NCBI GenBank assembly: GCA_002352135.1
Contig: DEHW01000173.1
Location: forward strand, 1-12,820
Direction: 5' to 3'
Source: Lysobacterales bacterium UBA2790
GTDB lineage: Bacteria > Pseudomonadota > Gammaproteobacteria > Xanthomonadales > Xanthomonadaceae
DNA: 12,820 nt
Shown: one piece after another, positions 1 through 8,054 of the stretch
How the letters are laid out: each line of letters opens with the position of its first letter
Numbering within the stretch: position 1 is the first letter of the stretch
Notes under the pieces: generated by a model
What the model was told of the DNA's origin: nothing
The model's database searches: none
Seen by the model: only the letters and a program-made list of their open reading frames with translations
Program-made: the position numbers and the translations under genes

Positions 1-108
1 AAGACCGCCGTGCTGGCCGAGGTCGACACGCTGCAGCGTCTGGCGGTCAGCGAACTGCTGGAACAACGCTATCAGCGGCTGCGCCGCTACGGTGCCTACG
101 CCGCCTGA
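1..108 (+). CDS. accA: Acetyl-CoA carboxylase carboxyltransferase subunit alpha, C-terminal end (partial)
   Basis: The first 35 codons of the window are open and end in TGA at 106-108. The peptide finishes with ELLEQRYQRLRRYGAYAA, which resembles the conserved C-terminus of AccA (a ...RYQRLMSYG... type ending in Escherichia coli, from memory). AccA is the alpha half of the cytoplasmic carboxyltransferase that passes CO2 from biotin to acetyl-CoA in the first step of fatty-acid synthesis. The neighbourhood supports the call, because accA is followed by tilS in many gammaproteobacteria and tilS lies 1.8 kb downstream here. The start and catalytic core are outside the window. The fragment is short, so the call rests on tail similarity plus gene order. 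Confidence 0.75.
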   Translation, partial: KTAVLAEVDTLQRLAVSELLEQRYQRLRRYGAYAA

Positions 109-229
109 TTCACCCCTCGCCGACATCCGGAAGTCGACCTCCAACTTTCAGACAAACGGTTGCACCCATTCCGCGCCGCGGCATGTGACATGCATCTGAC
201 GCTTCGGGTTCTTCGTCCCGGAGATCTGT

Positions 230-1372
230 ATGAATCGATTGCTGATCGCTGCCGCCTGCGCCGCAGCCCTTTCCTTTACGTCCCCCGCGGATGCCGCCGT
301 TTCCATCAGTGGCTTCGGCCAAGTCGTCGTGGGGACGACCGGTGATGATGCCGAACCCTTTCCGGAGCGCAATTTCGACTCCGACAAGGACTTCAAAGAG
401 GAGTCCCTGTTTGCCGTTCAGGTCAGCGCCGATCTGAATGAGCATATTGACGTCATCGCACAGGTTCTTGCCCGCGGTGACAAAGACTTCGATGCCGAAC
501 TGGCCTGGGCCTACGCCAATATGCGACTGGGCGACGCATTCAAACTGAAAGTTGGTCGTCAACGCCTCGGCTTGTTCCGCTATTCGGATTATCTGGATGT
601 GGGTTACGCCTACCCATTCATTCGTCCGCCGGTTTCGGTCTACAACCTTGGCTTTTCCAATGCTGATGGACTAAGCCTCTCGCACGATGCGCAACTTGGG
701 GAGTGGTATTCGCAGGCTCAATTGTTCGTTGGCGGCTACAGCGGTGATGCACGGTTTGGTGGAACCTATCTCGACACCAAACTCAAGTCCCTTATCGGCG
801 CTTCCTGGAGCATGGACTACAGCGACTGGCTCTCGTTGCGTGCCACCTATTACAAAGCCGACGTCGAGTATGTGCGTGGCACTTCACTCGACACCTTGGA
901 GGCGTTGCTCACTGGCAACGGCCTTGGCGCACTGGCCAGCACGTTGATCTATGACGGCGACCGTGGCGTATTCTGGGGCGTCGGCGCCCAGATTGATCGC
1001 GGCAACGTTCTCTTGGTTGGCGAGTTCACTCGGACCAGCATTGATGACTCCCTTTACGCGACCACGGATGGCTGGTATCTCAGTGGTGGCTACCGGTTCG
1101 GAAACCTCATGCCGCTGCTGACCGTCGGGGCAAAATCGAGCGATGCGAAACTCGAGCTCATGGACGGAATTCCAACCCAGAATCCTTTCTATCTTCCTAT
1201 TCTGGGCGCCGTCTTGAGTCAGGCTGCCGACGAAGACTATGTCGGCTTGGGCCTGCGCTGGGACTTCATGAGTAACGTCGCGTTCAAGGCCGACTACACC
1301 CGCTATCGCTCCGACATCCCTGGAGTAGCTGACAGCGATCTTCTATCGGCTGGCGTGGTGTTCACGTTCTGA
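230..1372 (+). CDS. Porin-like outer-membrane beta-barrel protein
   Basis: The 380-residue product begins with a clear signal peptide: MNRLL, then an alanine-rich hydrophobic core, with probable cleavage after PADA near residue 22. The mature part alternates short polar and aromatic strands, as in a beta-barrel, and ends in a terminal phenylalanine (GVVFTF), the usual BAM recognition signal of outer-membrane barrels. A conserved-looking stretch at about residues 108-135 (VGRQRLGLFRYSDYLDVGY, then YPFIRPP) resembles porins encoded next to small phosphate-binding-like proteins. The start is well set: GGAG at 220-223 lies six bases before ATG 230. It probably forms an operon with the next gene, whose start follows after 35 bases. 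The substrate cannot be read from the sequence; an anion such as phosphate is a guess from the partner gene. The pair sits between accA and tilS, which are often adjacent. Confidence 0.8.
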   Translation: MNRLLIAAACAAALSFTSPADAAVSISGFGQVVVGTTGDDAEPFPERNFDSDKDFKEESLFAVQVSADLNEHIDVIAQVLARGDKDFDAELAWAYANMRLGDAFKLKVGRQRLGLFRYSDYLDVGYAYPFIRPPVSVYNLGFSNADGLSLSHDAQLGEWYSQAQLFVGGYSGDARFGGTYLDTKLKSLIGASWSMDYSDWLSLRATYYKADVEYVRGTSLDTLEALLTGNGLGALASTLIYDGDRGVFWGVGAQIDRGNVLLVGEFTRTSIDDSLYATTDGWYLSGGYRFGNLMPLLTVGAKSSDAKLELMDGIPTQNPFYLPILGAVLSQAADEDYVGLGLRWDFMSNVAFKADYTRYRSDIPGVADSDLLSAGVVFTF

Positions 1373-1407
1373 ATCCTGAGCCGTTCCAGACTATGCGAGG
1401 AATCCCT

Positions 1408-1821
1408 ATGAAAACGCGAATTGCCCTGCTGGGTGGAATCCTGCTGTTGGCGCAAATCGATGCCCATGCAGGCTCAGTGATCGTGGCCGCGAACTCGGAC
1501 GCCAACACACTGGATCAGGCCGCTGTGCAGCAGATCTTCATGGCCAAAGCCAACAAGGTCGGTAGTGCGAATGCGGTTCTTGTGTATCAGAAACCCGGTG
1601 CACCGACGCGCGTCGCTTTCGACGACAAAGTCCTTGGTAAGCCCGGGCCACAACTGACCGGCTACTGGTCCAAGCTGATCTTTACGGGACGCGCCAAGGC
1701 GCCGCTGGAAGAAGCCAGCGACGCCGGTGTGGTCGCCAAGGTTGCCAGCACGCCCGGCGCCATTGGCTATGTCGATGATGCGGCAGTCGATGCCAGCGTG
1801 AAGGTCGTTTTCAACTTCTGA
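1408..1821 (+). CDS. Small periplasmic phosphate-binding-like (PstS/PBP-like) protein
   Basis: The 137-residue product starts with a signal peptide (MKTRIALLGGILLLAQIDAHA, cleaved before GS). The mature domain reads like a shortened periplasmic binding protein of the PBP-like/PstS group: an N-terminal strand VIVAANS, a Q-Q-IFMAK segment, a central R-VAFDDKVLGK helix, YWSKLIFTGR, and near the end the family-typical PGAIGYVDD. Full PstS proteins are over 300 residues, so only one lobe is present; short members of this family are common and often sit beside a porin gene. An in-frame ATG at 1393 is less likely, because a GCGAGGAA ribosome site at 1395-1402 lies just ahead of ATG 1408. Phosphate binding is family knowledge, not shown here. 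It is probably co-transcribed with the porin gene. Confidence 0.75.
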   Translation: MKTRIALLGGILLLAQIDAHAGSVIVAANSDANTLDQAAVQQIFMAKANKVGSANAVLVYQKPGAPTRVAFDDKVLGKPGPQLTGYWSKLIFTGRAKAPLEEASDAGVVAKVASTPGAIGYVDDAAVDASVKVVFNF

Positions 1822-1865
1822 TCCACGGCGACCCGAAAGCCTGCGCAGGGCCATCGATGACACGT

Positions 1866-1889
1866 CGCGCCGAGCTCGGGCTTGGCGCG
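1866..1889 (+). terminator. GC-rich stem-loop between the phosphate-binding-like gene and tilS
   Basis: CGCGCCGAGC (1866-1875), loop TCGG, then GCTTGGCGCG (1880-1889) form a ten-pair stem with one G-T wobble. It lies 44 bases after the stop of the phosphate-binding-like gene and 21 bases before the tilS start. There is no following T-run, so it may be an imperfect terminator or a tilS leader hairpin. Confidence 0.4.
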
Positions 1890-1910
1890 GCGCGCTGGTA
1901 GCATGTCCGC

Positions 1911-3266
1911 ATGTCTGACGTCCCATCGCCTCTGCTGTCCGCATTGCGGGACGCGCCGCTGCACCAGGCCAAGGGCTTCCTGCTGGCCCTGAGTGGCGGC
2001 CTGGATTCCAGTGCTCTGTTGCACGCGTGGCTGGCCTGTCACGGCGCAGTTGGCTTGCGCGTGGTGCACATCGACCATGGTCTGCAAACGGAATCCGCGG
2101 CCTGGGCACGGCATTGCCAAACGCTGTGCGACGGCTTGAACCTGCCACTGGTGATCGAGTCTCTGGCGCTTGATCCCGCCTGCAGCAATCTCGAAGCCGT
2201 CGCCCGCGAAGCGCGCTACGGCGTGCTTCAAATGCACCTGCGTGACGGCGAGTGGTTGTTGACCGCACATCATCAGGACGATCAGGCCGAGACCTTTCTG
2301 TTGCGCGCACTGCGCGGCTCCGGGCCGAGCGGGCTTGCCGCGATGCGTGCGTGGCGCGCCTTTGGTGCGGGACAGCACTGGCGCCCCTGGCTAGGCATCG
2401 CCCGCAGCGACATCGAGCTCTACGTGGCCCAGCAGCGCATCGCTCACATCACCGATCGCTCGAACGCGAATCTGCGCTTTGATCGCAACTTCCTGCGCCA
2501 GAGTGTGCTGCCGCTGTTGCAATCGCGCTGGCCACGGGCGACCCACCAATTGGCCTTGTCGGCCCATTGGTGCGCCGAGGCAGACCACGCGCTGGCTCGG
2601 CAAGACGATGCGCTACTGACCTCGCTCTGCGACGAACAACCGGGCGTACTTCCGCTCGAAGACCTGCGCGTCTTGTCCGTCGCCCAACGTGCGCGGGTAC
2701 TGCGTCAGTGGGTCAGGCAACTGTACTTCCCCCCCCTGCCACGGGCGAGCCTGCGTGCCATCGAACGTGACCTCATCCCCGCCACACATGACAGCGACGC
2801 GCGCTGTGACTGGGCACATGTGCGACTCCAGCACTGGCGTGGGCAACTTCACGCGCTGCGCCTGCCTGCGCACACAGTCACAGAATTCGATCTGTGCTGG
2901 GATGGCGTGGACGTTCTCCACTTGCCCGACGGTGGCCGCCTTGAACTGCGTGCGCAGACGTCCGACACCCGCGACAGGTCCTGCCGAACGCCATGGACCC
3001 AGACCTTCGCGGTGCGCTCACGGCGTGGCGGCGAACGCATCCAACTGCCGGGTCGCACGCATCATCACAAGCTGAAACACCTGCTGCAGCAAGCCGAATT
3101 ACCGCCTTGGCAGCGCGATCAGGTGCCGTTGCTGTTTGCGCCAGACGGCGAGTTGCTGGCGGCGGGCGATCTGTTCCTCTCGGCTCGACTGCAGGGCTTA
3201 CTGCAAGCATGCAGGCGTGAACTGCGATGGGTGCGCGCGAACGGCGTTTTTCCGTCCTACAATTGA
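1911..3266 (+). CDS. tilS: tRNA(Ile)-lysidine synthase
   Basis: TilS attaches lysine to C34 of the CAU-anticodon isoleucine tRNA in the cytoplasm, using ATP, so that the tRNA reads AUA and is charged with isoleucine. The 451-residue product has the N-type ATP-pyrophosphatase P-loop SGGLDSS at residues 28-34, the HIDHGL strand-loop at about 53-58, and the signature HHQDDQAET at 120-128. The C-terminal TilS domain is visible as [12 protein letters not shown], then [22 protein letters not shown] and [12 protein letters not shown]. Length and domain order match the full-size enterobacterial type (about 430 residues). The start at 1911 has only a weak upstream ribosome site (TGGTAG); a second ATG at 1903 is out of frame. 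It follows accA with two genes intervening and precedes xseB by 32 bases in the same direction. Confidence 0.95.
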   Translation: MSDVPSPLLSALRDAPLHQAKGFLLALSGGLDSSALLHAWLACHGAVGLRVVHIDHGLQTESAAWARHCQTLCDGLNLPLVIESLALDPACSNLEAVAREARYGVLQMHLRDGEWLLTAHHQDDQAETFLLRALRGSGPSGLAAMRAWRAFGAGQHWRPWLGIARSDIELYVAQQRIAHITDRSNANLRFDRNFLRQSVLPLLQSRWPRATHQLALSAHWCAEADHALARQDDALLTSLCDEQPGVLPLEDLRVLSVAQRARVLRQWVRQLYFPPLPRASLRAIERDLIPATHDSDARCDWAHVRLQHWRGQLHALRLPAHTVTEFDLCWDGVDVLHLPDGGRLELRAQTSDTRDRSCRTPWTQTFAVRSRRGGERIQLPGRTHHHKLKHLLQQAELPPWQRDQVPLLFAPDGELLAAGDLFLSARLQGLLQACRRELRWVRANGVFPSYN

Positions 3267-3298
3267 CCACACACCCGCACGCCCACGACACCGCGCCC

Positions 3299-3559
3299 AT
3301 GTCCAAAGCCAAACCCGCCAGCCCCGAAGAATCACCCGTCGCCGGCTTTGAGCGCTCGCTGGACGAGCTGGAACAACTGGTGCAAAAAATGGAAAAAGGC
3401 GACCTCGGTCTGGATGAATCGTTGCAAGCCTACGAACGCGGTGTGTCGCTGTATCGCAGTTGCCAGACCGCGCTCGACCAAGCGCAATTGCGGGTTCGCC
3501 TGCTGAGTGACATCGACGATCCTTCCAGCGCGCAAGCCTTTCTCCCCGATGCGCCCTGA
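3299..3559 (+). CDS. xseB: Exodeoxyribonuclease VII small subunit
   Basis: XseB is the small subunit of exonuclease VII, several copies of which wrap the large XseA subunit in the cytoplasmic single-strand DNA nuclease. The 86-residue product has the family's helical hairpin: [20 protein letters not shown] at about residues 17-36, then [19 protein letters not shown] and a second helix to RVRLL. ATG 3299 was chosen although the frame is open back to an ATG at 3227. The longer form would add 24 residues with no family similarity and would overlap tilS, whereas MSKAKP gives the usual size of about 80 residues. The last 11 bases overlap the ispA start, suggesting translational coupling; xseB-ispA is a common bacterial pair. 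The gene for the large subunit (xseA) is not in the window. Confidence 0.93.
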   Translation: MSKAKPASPEESPVAGFERSLDELEQLVQKMEKGDLGLDESLQAYERGVSLYRSCQTALDQAQLRVRLLSDIDDPSSAQAFLPDAP

Positions 3560-4427
3560 GACACGGCTGCACGACTGGCTGACACGCTGCGAAGCGGCAC
3601 TCGACGCCGCCCTTCCTCCTGCCGACCTTGCCCCCATCCGTCTGCACAGCGCCATGCGCTACGCCGTGCTGGGTGGCGGCAAACGCTTCCGACCGCTGCT
3701 GGTGTATGGCACCGGCCACTGTCTTGGCGCAAAGGACGAGCAACTCGACGCCGCCGCGGTGGCGGTTGAACTCATTCATGCCTACTCGCTGATCCACGAC
3801 GACCTGCCCGCGATGGACGACGACGCCCTCCGCCGTGGTCGACCGACCGTGCATATCGCCTTCGACGAAGCCACGGCGATTCTGGCGGGCGATGCGCTGC
3901 AGACCTGCGCCTTCGAAACCCTCTGCCGCGCGCCGGTTGCCGATCCCATCGCGCGTCAAATGCTGAGCACACTGGCGAGTGCGTCTGGCGCGGCAGGCAT
4001 GGCGGGTGGTCAGGCGCTCGATATGGATGCCACCGGCCAGAGGCAGTCGCTGGCCGCGTTGCAGCGCATGCACGCACTGAAAACTGGTGCCTTGATACGA
4101 GCTTCGGTCCGGCTTGGTGCGCTCGTCGCACAGACCGATCCAGCAACGCAGCAACAGCTCGACGAGTTCGCCGATGCACTGGGCCTGGCCTTCCAGATCC
4201 GCGACGACCTGCTGGATATCGAAGGCGATGCCGCCGAACTCGGCAAGACCGCTGGCAAGGATGTCGCCCAGGGCAAGTCCACCTACCCCGCACTGCTCGG
4301 CCTGCAAGGTGCCCGCGCTGCACTGCTGGAACAACGGCAACGCATGGACGAAGCGCTGTCGCAGATTTCCGGTGACACTGACACCCTCGCCGAACTGGGG
4401 CGACGCGCCAGCGAACGCACGGCCTGA
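3549..4427 (+). CDS. ispA: Farnesyl diphosphate synthase (polyprenyl synthetase)
   Basis: IspA condenses dimethylallyl diphosphate with two isopentenyl diphosphates to make C15 farnesyl diphosphate, the precursor of undecaprenyl carrier, quinone tails and haem side chains. The 292-residue product has [10 protein letters not shown] at about residues 42-51 (substrate diphosphate binding), the first aspartate-rich motif DDLPAMD at 84-90 and the second, DDLLD, at 220-224; these aspartates bind magnesium. Both are intact and the length matches the roughly 300-residue family. ATG 3549 ([10 protein letters not shown]) overlaps xseB by 11 bases; an upstream in-frame ATG at 3507 would add 14 residues without family support. 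In many relatives dxs follows ispA, but here the next gene encodes an unrelated membrane protein. Chain length C15 rather than C10 or C20 is inferred from context and size. Confidence 0.94.
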   Translation: MRPETRLHDWLTRCEAALDAALPPADLAPIRLHSAMRYAVLGGGKRFRPLLVYGTGHCLGAKDEQLDAAAVAVELIHAYSLIHDDLPAMDDDALRRGRPTVHIAFDEATAILAGDALQTCAFETLCRAPVADPIARQMLSTLASASGAAGMAGGQALDMDATGQRQSLAALQRMHALKTGALIRASVRLGALVAQTDPATQQQLDEFADALGLAFQIRDDLLDIEGDAAELGKTAGKDVAQGKSTYPALLGLQGARAALLEQRQRMDEALSQISGDTDTLAELGRRASERTA

Positions 4428-4509
4428 GATTCGTGAACAGCGCGTTGAAGGCTGTGCACCGCGCGATTGCGTATGCCTGTGCATCGGGTTCTTCCAGTGG
4501 GAGTGAAAC

Positions 4510-5487
4510 ATGCACATGCGTCGGGGTTTCGGATCAGGCCGCAAAAAGTTTCTGGCCGCATTGGCCGTCGTGATGATGGCCGGTGGTGCCATTCTGCTGA
4601 TCGACCAATGGCAACGCGGTACAAAGCCCCCGATCGACCCGGACGTGGAACTGCGCCAGATCGCCGACCAGCTTGGCATGCAGGTGGTCACTGCCGAGTC
4701 GCAGTCCGCGCGTCTGTTGCCCGTCCTGCAGTCGCTGCCGACCCTCGGCAGTGGCGAACTCGCACTCGGCGAAGTGCTGTACCGCGAAGACGATCAGCAC
4801 GCGCTGTGGCTGTTGGAATACCAGATCTCCGCGACCTTGCTGCGCAACCCGACCAGCGCGGCGTTTCGTCGCCATCAGGGTGAACTGACCCGCCTTGCCG
4901 TGGTGATCTGGCGCCGCGACGCCGCGTGGGCGAATTGGGATGGCGACTCGCTGCGAACGCCGCCTGACAACTGGTCTGAAGACGCACTGGAGCGCATCCG
5001 CCACATTGAAGACCTGTGGATCAGCACGCGCGGCGAATGGCTGATCGCCCACGCACGCGGACTGGCTTTCGGTCTGCAGGAGATGGTGCAGCGCCAGCAA
5101 AGCGCGGAGTTCCAACCGGGATTGCGCAATTCAGCACTGCCCGTCGACGCCCAGCGCGTCCTTGATGTCGCCAATCTGCTGTCGCCCGATCTGCCCCGCT
5201 TGCCGCGCGTTTACCAGATCGCCGTGGGTGTCAAACTGCCCGAGGTCGGCAAGCCTGACCTGAGCGCGCGACTTCAGGCCATTCGCGAGGAACAGGCCGC
5301 AAAACGCGCCGCCATGCGCGCCGAAATCGACGCGCGCAACACCGCCCTGCGCGAGAAGATGGCCGCTGACAACGCGGCCCTGGAACAGCGCATGCGACAG
5401 CGTTCCACTGCATCCTCGGGCACAGAGCACGAAGACGTTGCTCCCGCCCCGCGCCGCGAACAAGCCACCGGCAGCGATCGCAATTGA
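4510..5487 (+). CDS. Membrane-anchored protein of unknown function with C-terminal coiled coil
   Basis: I do not recognise a family for this 325-residue product. A basic N-terminus (RRGFGSGRKK) leads into one hydrophobic segment at about residues 13-30 (FLAALAVVMMAGGAILLI), so it is probably a single-pass inner-membrane protein with the rest in the periplasm. The middle part (about 45-245) is a mixed, tryptophan-containing globular region. From about 250 to 300 there is a charged heptad-like stretch (RLQAIREEQAAKRAAMRAEI, followed by more of the same pattern) that should form a coiled coil, and then a disordered tail rich in serine, proline, alanine and charged residues. GGGAG at 4499-4503 sits six bases before ATG 4510 and fixes the start. 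It lies 82 bases after ispA in the same direction, so co-transcription is possible. Codon use looks like that of its neighbours. Confidence 0.75.
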   Translation: MHMRRGFGSGRKKFLAALAVVMMAGGAILLIDQWQRGTKPPIDPDVELRQIADQLGMQVVTAESQSARLLPVLQSLPTLGSGELALGEVLYREDDQHALWLLEYQISATLLRNPTSAAFRRHQGELTRLAVVIWRRDAAWANWDGDSLRTPPDNWSEDALERIRHIEDLWISTRGEWLIAHARGLAFGLQEMVQRQQSAEFQPGLRNSALPVDAQRVLDVANLLSPDLPRLPRVYQIAVGVKLPEVGKPDLSARLQAIREEQAAKRAAMRAEIDARNTALREKMAADNAALEQRMRQRSTASSGTEHEDVAPAPRREQATGSDRN

Positions 5488-5521
5488 AGGGTTGAGCCAC
5501 CCGGTTCCCGTATCTCCAGAC

Positions 5522-5545
5522 AACTCGGCAGTCCTCACCCGAGTT
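5522..5545 (+). promoter_or_regulatory. Leader stem-loop ahead of the RCC1-repeat gene
   Basis: AACTCGG (5522-5528) and CCGAGTT (5539-5545) are exact complements separated by ten bases. The stem ends five bases before a strong GGAGG ribosome site (5551-5555). It could affect translation of the RCC1-repeat gene or be a weak terminator for the gene upstream; no T-run follows it. Confidence 0.3.
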
Positions 5546-5561
5546 CACCTGGAGGTCTTGC

Positions 5562-7871
5562 ATGCCGTTCTTCGCTTGTCTTGCCCAGCCTCAACCGGAT
5601 TCTGTGTTCCGCCGTGCTGGCCTATTGGTTTGCATGTTGCTGCTCGGCACAGGCCAGCGCAGCGCACTGGCCGCGCTGGAACCGCTCTCCGACATCGTCG
5701 CCATCAGCGAAACCTGCGCATTGGATGCTGCGGGCGATATCTGGTGCTGGGGCTACAACACCGGTGTGCACGATCCACAGCATGCGGGCTATCTGTTCCA
5801 TCCGGCACGCGTACTCGGTCTGCCCGAACCGACCGTCAAGGTGATCTCGAACGGCCTGACTCACTGCAGCATCGATACCCAGCAGACCCTTCGCTGCTGG
5901 GGCGCAAACAGTGCAGGACAGGCCGGTGCAGGGGTCACCAGTACGCAAGCGCCGATTGGATTGGTTGCCGGGATCGCCAATTTCACGATCCGGCATGCTG
6001 CGGTGGGCGGCAGCCATGCCTGTGCCGTCACGACAGCGGGGGCTGTCGGCTGTTGGGGCAGCAACAACTCGGGTGAACTCGGTCTGCCCTTGCACATCAA
6101 CCAGAGCCTCAGCGCCGTCACCATCGATCTACCACTACCGGCCTTGCAAGTCAGTGTGGGCGCGGGCTTCAGTTGCGCCCTGCTGGAAGACAGCCAAGTG
6201 TGGTGCTGGGGATCGAACTGGGCCGGACAACTCGGCGACGGCTCGCTGGAATCCAGTGTGATTCCCCGGCTGGCAGGCAGTGGCTTCCAGCAGCTCGCCA
6301 GTCACCAGATGCATACCTGTGCATTGGGCATCAGCAATTCGCTGCACTGCTGGGGCAGTTGGATGTATGACGCTGAAAGCGACAGCATGGCCTACTCGTC
6401 GGGGCCATTGGATACCGACCTTAACGATGTCGTCGGGTTCAGCCTTGCTGCCGAATCGACCTGCGCGGTGCTCGCTGGCGGCGACGCGGTCTGCTGGGGC
6501 CGCAACGCGGACGGTGCCTTGGGCAGTGGCGACTTCGTCGGTCGCGCACAACCGACCGCAATCCAAGGCAACCACACGTTTGTCGCTGTCAGTGGTCGTT
6601 GCGGACTGCGTCACGACTCGCAGGTGTGGTGCTGGGGTCGCAACGACATGGGGCAGCTCGGCGATGGCAGTCCCATTCGCATTCCGCATCCAACACCGGT
6701 CAGTCTCTCCGCTGGACCGCTGCAGCAGATCGCGCTCGGACAACACCATAGCTGCGTAAGCGATGATCTCGGTGCCGTGCAGTGTTGGGGCGCCAATGCC
6801 CAAGGCGAGCTGGGCACGGGTGACCATCGGCAAGCCCTGCAACCCGTCGACAGCCTGCTCGCGGTTCCCGCCGCGGGTCTGTTCGCCGCCAGCTCCAAGA
6901 CCTGCGCCATCGCCAGCGCAGGCACCCGGCCCAACGTACTGGGCAATACCTCCAGCTTGCATTGCTGGGGCGGAAATCGCTATGGCGAGCTGGGCGCTCC
7001 GACAAACTCCGCAGGCGATCTGCTGTTGCCCACGCACATCGGATCGATCAGCTCACCGGTGCACACGGTCGCGCTGGGCGAACGCCACGCCTGCGTCAGC
7101 AGCGACATCACGGCCACCGTGCAATGCAGCGGCAGCAATGACAGTCATCAAGGCTGCCGTGAAGACAGTTTCGCCGCGACAGGCAGTTTCACTCAGTGCT
7201 TTGGACCGAACGGCGCCGTTCAGCAGCTCAGCGCCAGCAGCGAGCACAGTTGCGCGGTCACGACAGACGCGCAGGTCCTGTGTTGGGGCAGCAATAGCGT
7301 CGGCCAGTTGGGAACCGGTGAGGTCGGGCTTTCCACGCCCTTGCACACCGCACCGAGCGGCCTGGACGAGGACATTGTCGAAGTCGCCACCGGAGAAGGC
7401 TTCACCTGCGTTCGTCGCGCCAGCGGCGAAGTGTGGTGTTGGGGCAGCAACAGCTACGGAGCGCTCGGCGACGGCACTTCAACGCTGCGACCACTACCTC
7501 AAGCTGTCGCCAACCTGCCGCCAGCCGCGCAGCTCGTGGCGGCGGGAAACACGGTCTGCGCCCGCAGCACGACCGACGATCTCTATTGCTGGGGTCGCAA
7601 CAGCTCGGGACAACTCGGCGACGGCAGCTTTGCCCACCGTTACTCGCCCACATGGATCAGCAGCATCGGCAGTGTTCGGCAGATCGCCCTGAGTGCGGAC
7701 CACGCCTGCGCCATACAGAACGATGGTGACCTCTACTGCTGGGGCGACAACAGCTATGGCGAATTGGGCATCGGCAGCGCCAATCGACGCAGCGTCCCCG
7801 GCCCGGTACTTCGCGAGGTCGACGACAGCAGCCCGTTTCTGGGCTTTGCCGACGGGTTTGAGGGCAACTGA
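5562..7871 (+). CDS. Secreted RCC1-repeat (double beta-propeller) protein
   Basis: The 769-residue product carries an N-terminal export signal (RRAGLLVCMLLLGTG, probable cleavage after SALA near residue 38). Almost all the rest is 14 RCC1-type repeats of about 45-60 residues. A typical unit is HxCAV...G.V.CWGSN..GQLGDG, with one cysteine at the head and another in CWG. Thirteen units keep CWG; the tenth has CSG and an extra cysteine pair (HQGC, TQCFG). RCC1 folds use seven blades, so 14 units fit two propellers in tandem. The paired cysteines suggest disulphide bonding in the periplasm or outside the cell. The protein ends in FLGFADGFEGN, a tail resembling endings I recall in secreted proteins of this order. 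GGAGG at 5551-5555, six bases ahead, fixes the start. Its ligand or role is unknown; RCC1 repeats generally serve protein or surface binding. Confidence 0.88.
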   Translation: MPFFACLAQPQPDSVFRRAGLLVCMLLLGTGQRSALAALEPLSDIVAISETCALDAAGDIWCWGYNTGVHDPQHAGYLFHPARVLGLPEPTVKVISNGLTHCSIDTQQTLRCWGANSAGQAGAGVTSTQAPIGLVAGIANFTIRHAAVGGSHACAVTTAGAVGCWGSNNSGELGLPLHINQSLSAVTIDLPLPALQVSVGAGFSCALLEDSQVWCWGSNWAGQLGDGSLESSVIPRLAGSGFQQLASHQMHTCALGISNSLHCWGSWMYDAESDSMAYSSGPLDTDLNDVVGFSLAAESTCAVLAGGDAVCWGRNADGALGSGDFVGRAQPTAIQGNHTFVAVSGRCGLRHDSQVWCWGRNDMGQLGDGSPIRIPHPTPVSLSAGPLQQIALGQHHSCVSDDLGAVQCWGANAQGELGTGDHRQALQPVDSLLAVPAAGLFAASSKTCAIASAGTRPNVLGNTSSLHCWGGNRYGELGAPTNSAGDLLLPTHIGSISSPVHTVALGERHACVSSDITATVQCSGSNDSHQGCREDSFAATGSFTQCFGPNGAVQQLSASSEHSCAVTTDAQVLCWGSNSVGQLGTGEVGLSTPLHTAPSGLDEDIVEVATGEGFTCVRRASGEVWCWGSNSYGALGDGTSTLRPLPQAVANLPPAAQLVAAGNTVCARSTTDDLYCWGRNSSGQLGDGSFAHRYSPTWISSIGSVRQIALSADHACAIQNDGDLYCWGDNSYGELGIGSANRRSVPGPVLREVDDSSPFLGFADGFEGN

Positions 7872-8020
7872 ACCTTCTCGCAGGCATCAACGGCGAATCA
7901 CTGGCAATGGAAGAAAGGCCGAGGCGCGAGTATCTGGCACAAGTCTGACTACCGCCTTGATTCATGGCGTGCACTGGACCCTGATGTCCTGAGCCACTCC
8001 GCCACACACAAATAAGCCTG

Positions 8021-8047
8021 GACGGCGAGGCGCATCGCCTCGCCGTC
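8021..8047. terminator. Bidirectional hairpin terminator between converging genes
   Basis: GACGGCGAGGCG (8021-8032) and CGCCTCGCCGTC (8036-8047) pair perfectly over 12 bases around a CAT loop. It lies 149 bases after the RCC1-repeat stop and only seven bases past the DUF805 stop on the other strand. No long T-run follows on either side, although on the - strand a short TTATTTGTG follows. The placement between converging genes supports a shared terminator. The 150 bases from 7872 to 8020 hold no gene that I can support. Confidence 0.7.
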
Positions 8048-8054
8048 GTCTGCA

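Noticed and set aside
184..203. Pho-box-like pair of imperfect repeats (TGTGACA, TCTGACG at 11-base spacing) and a small GCATGT-G-ACATGC dyad ahead of the porin gene
   Set aside because: Match to the PhoB consensus is poor and the dyad is short; too weak to call an operator although the genes suggest phosphate.
3227..3298. Longer xseB start at ATG 3227
   Set aside because: It would overlap tilS by 40 bases and add 24 residues unlike the family; ATG 3299 gives the normal size.
3198..4691. A 497-codon open frame on the - strand opposite xseB and ispA
   Set aside because: It is antisense to two well-supported genes, has no family-like motifs, and long antisense frames are expected in GC-rich codon-biased DNA.
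6135..7037. A 300-codon - strand open frame inside the RCC1-repeat gene
   Set aside because: It mirrors the repetitive codons of the + strand gene and shows no independent start signal or family pattern.
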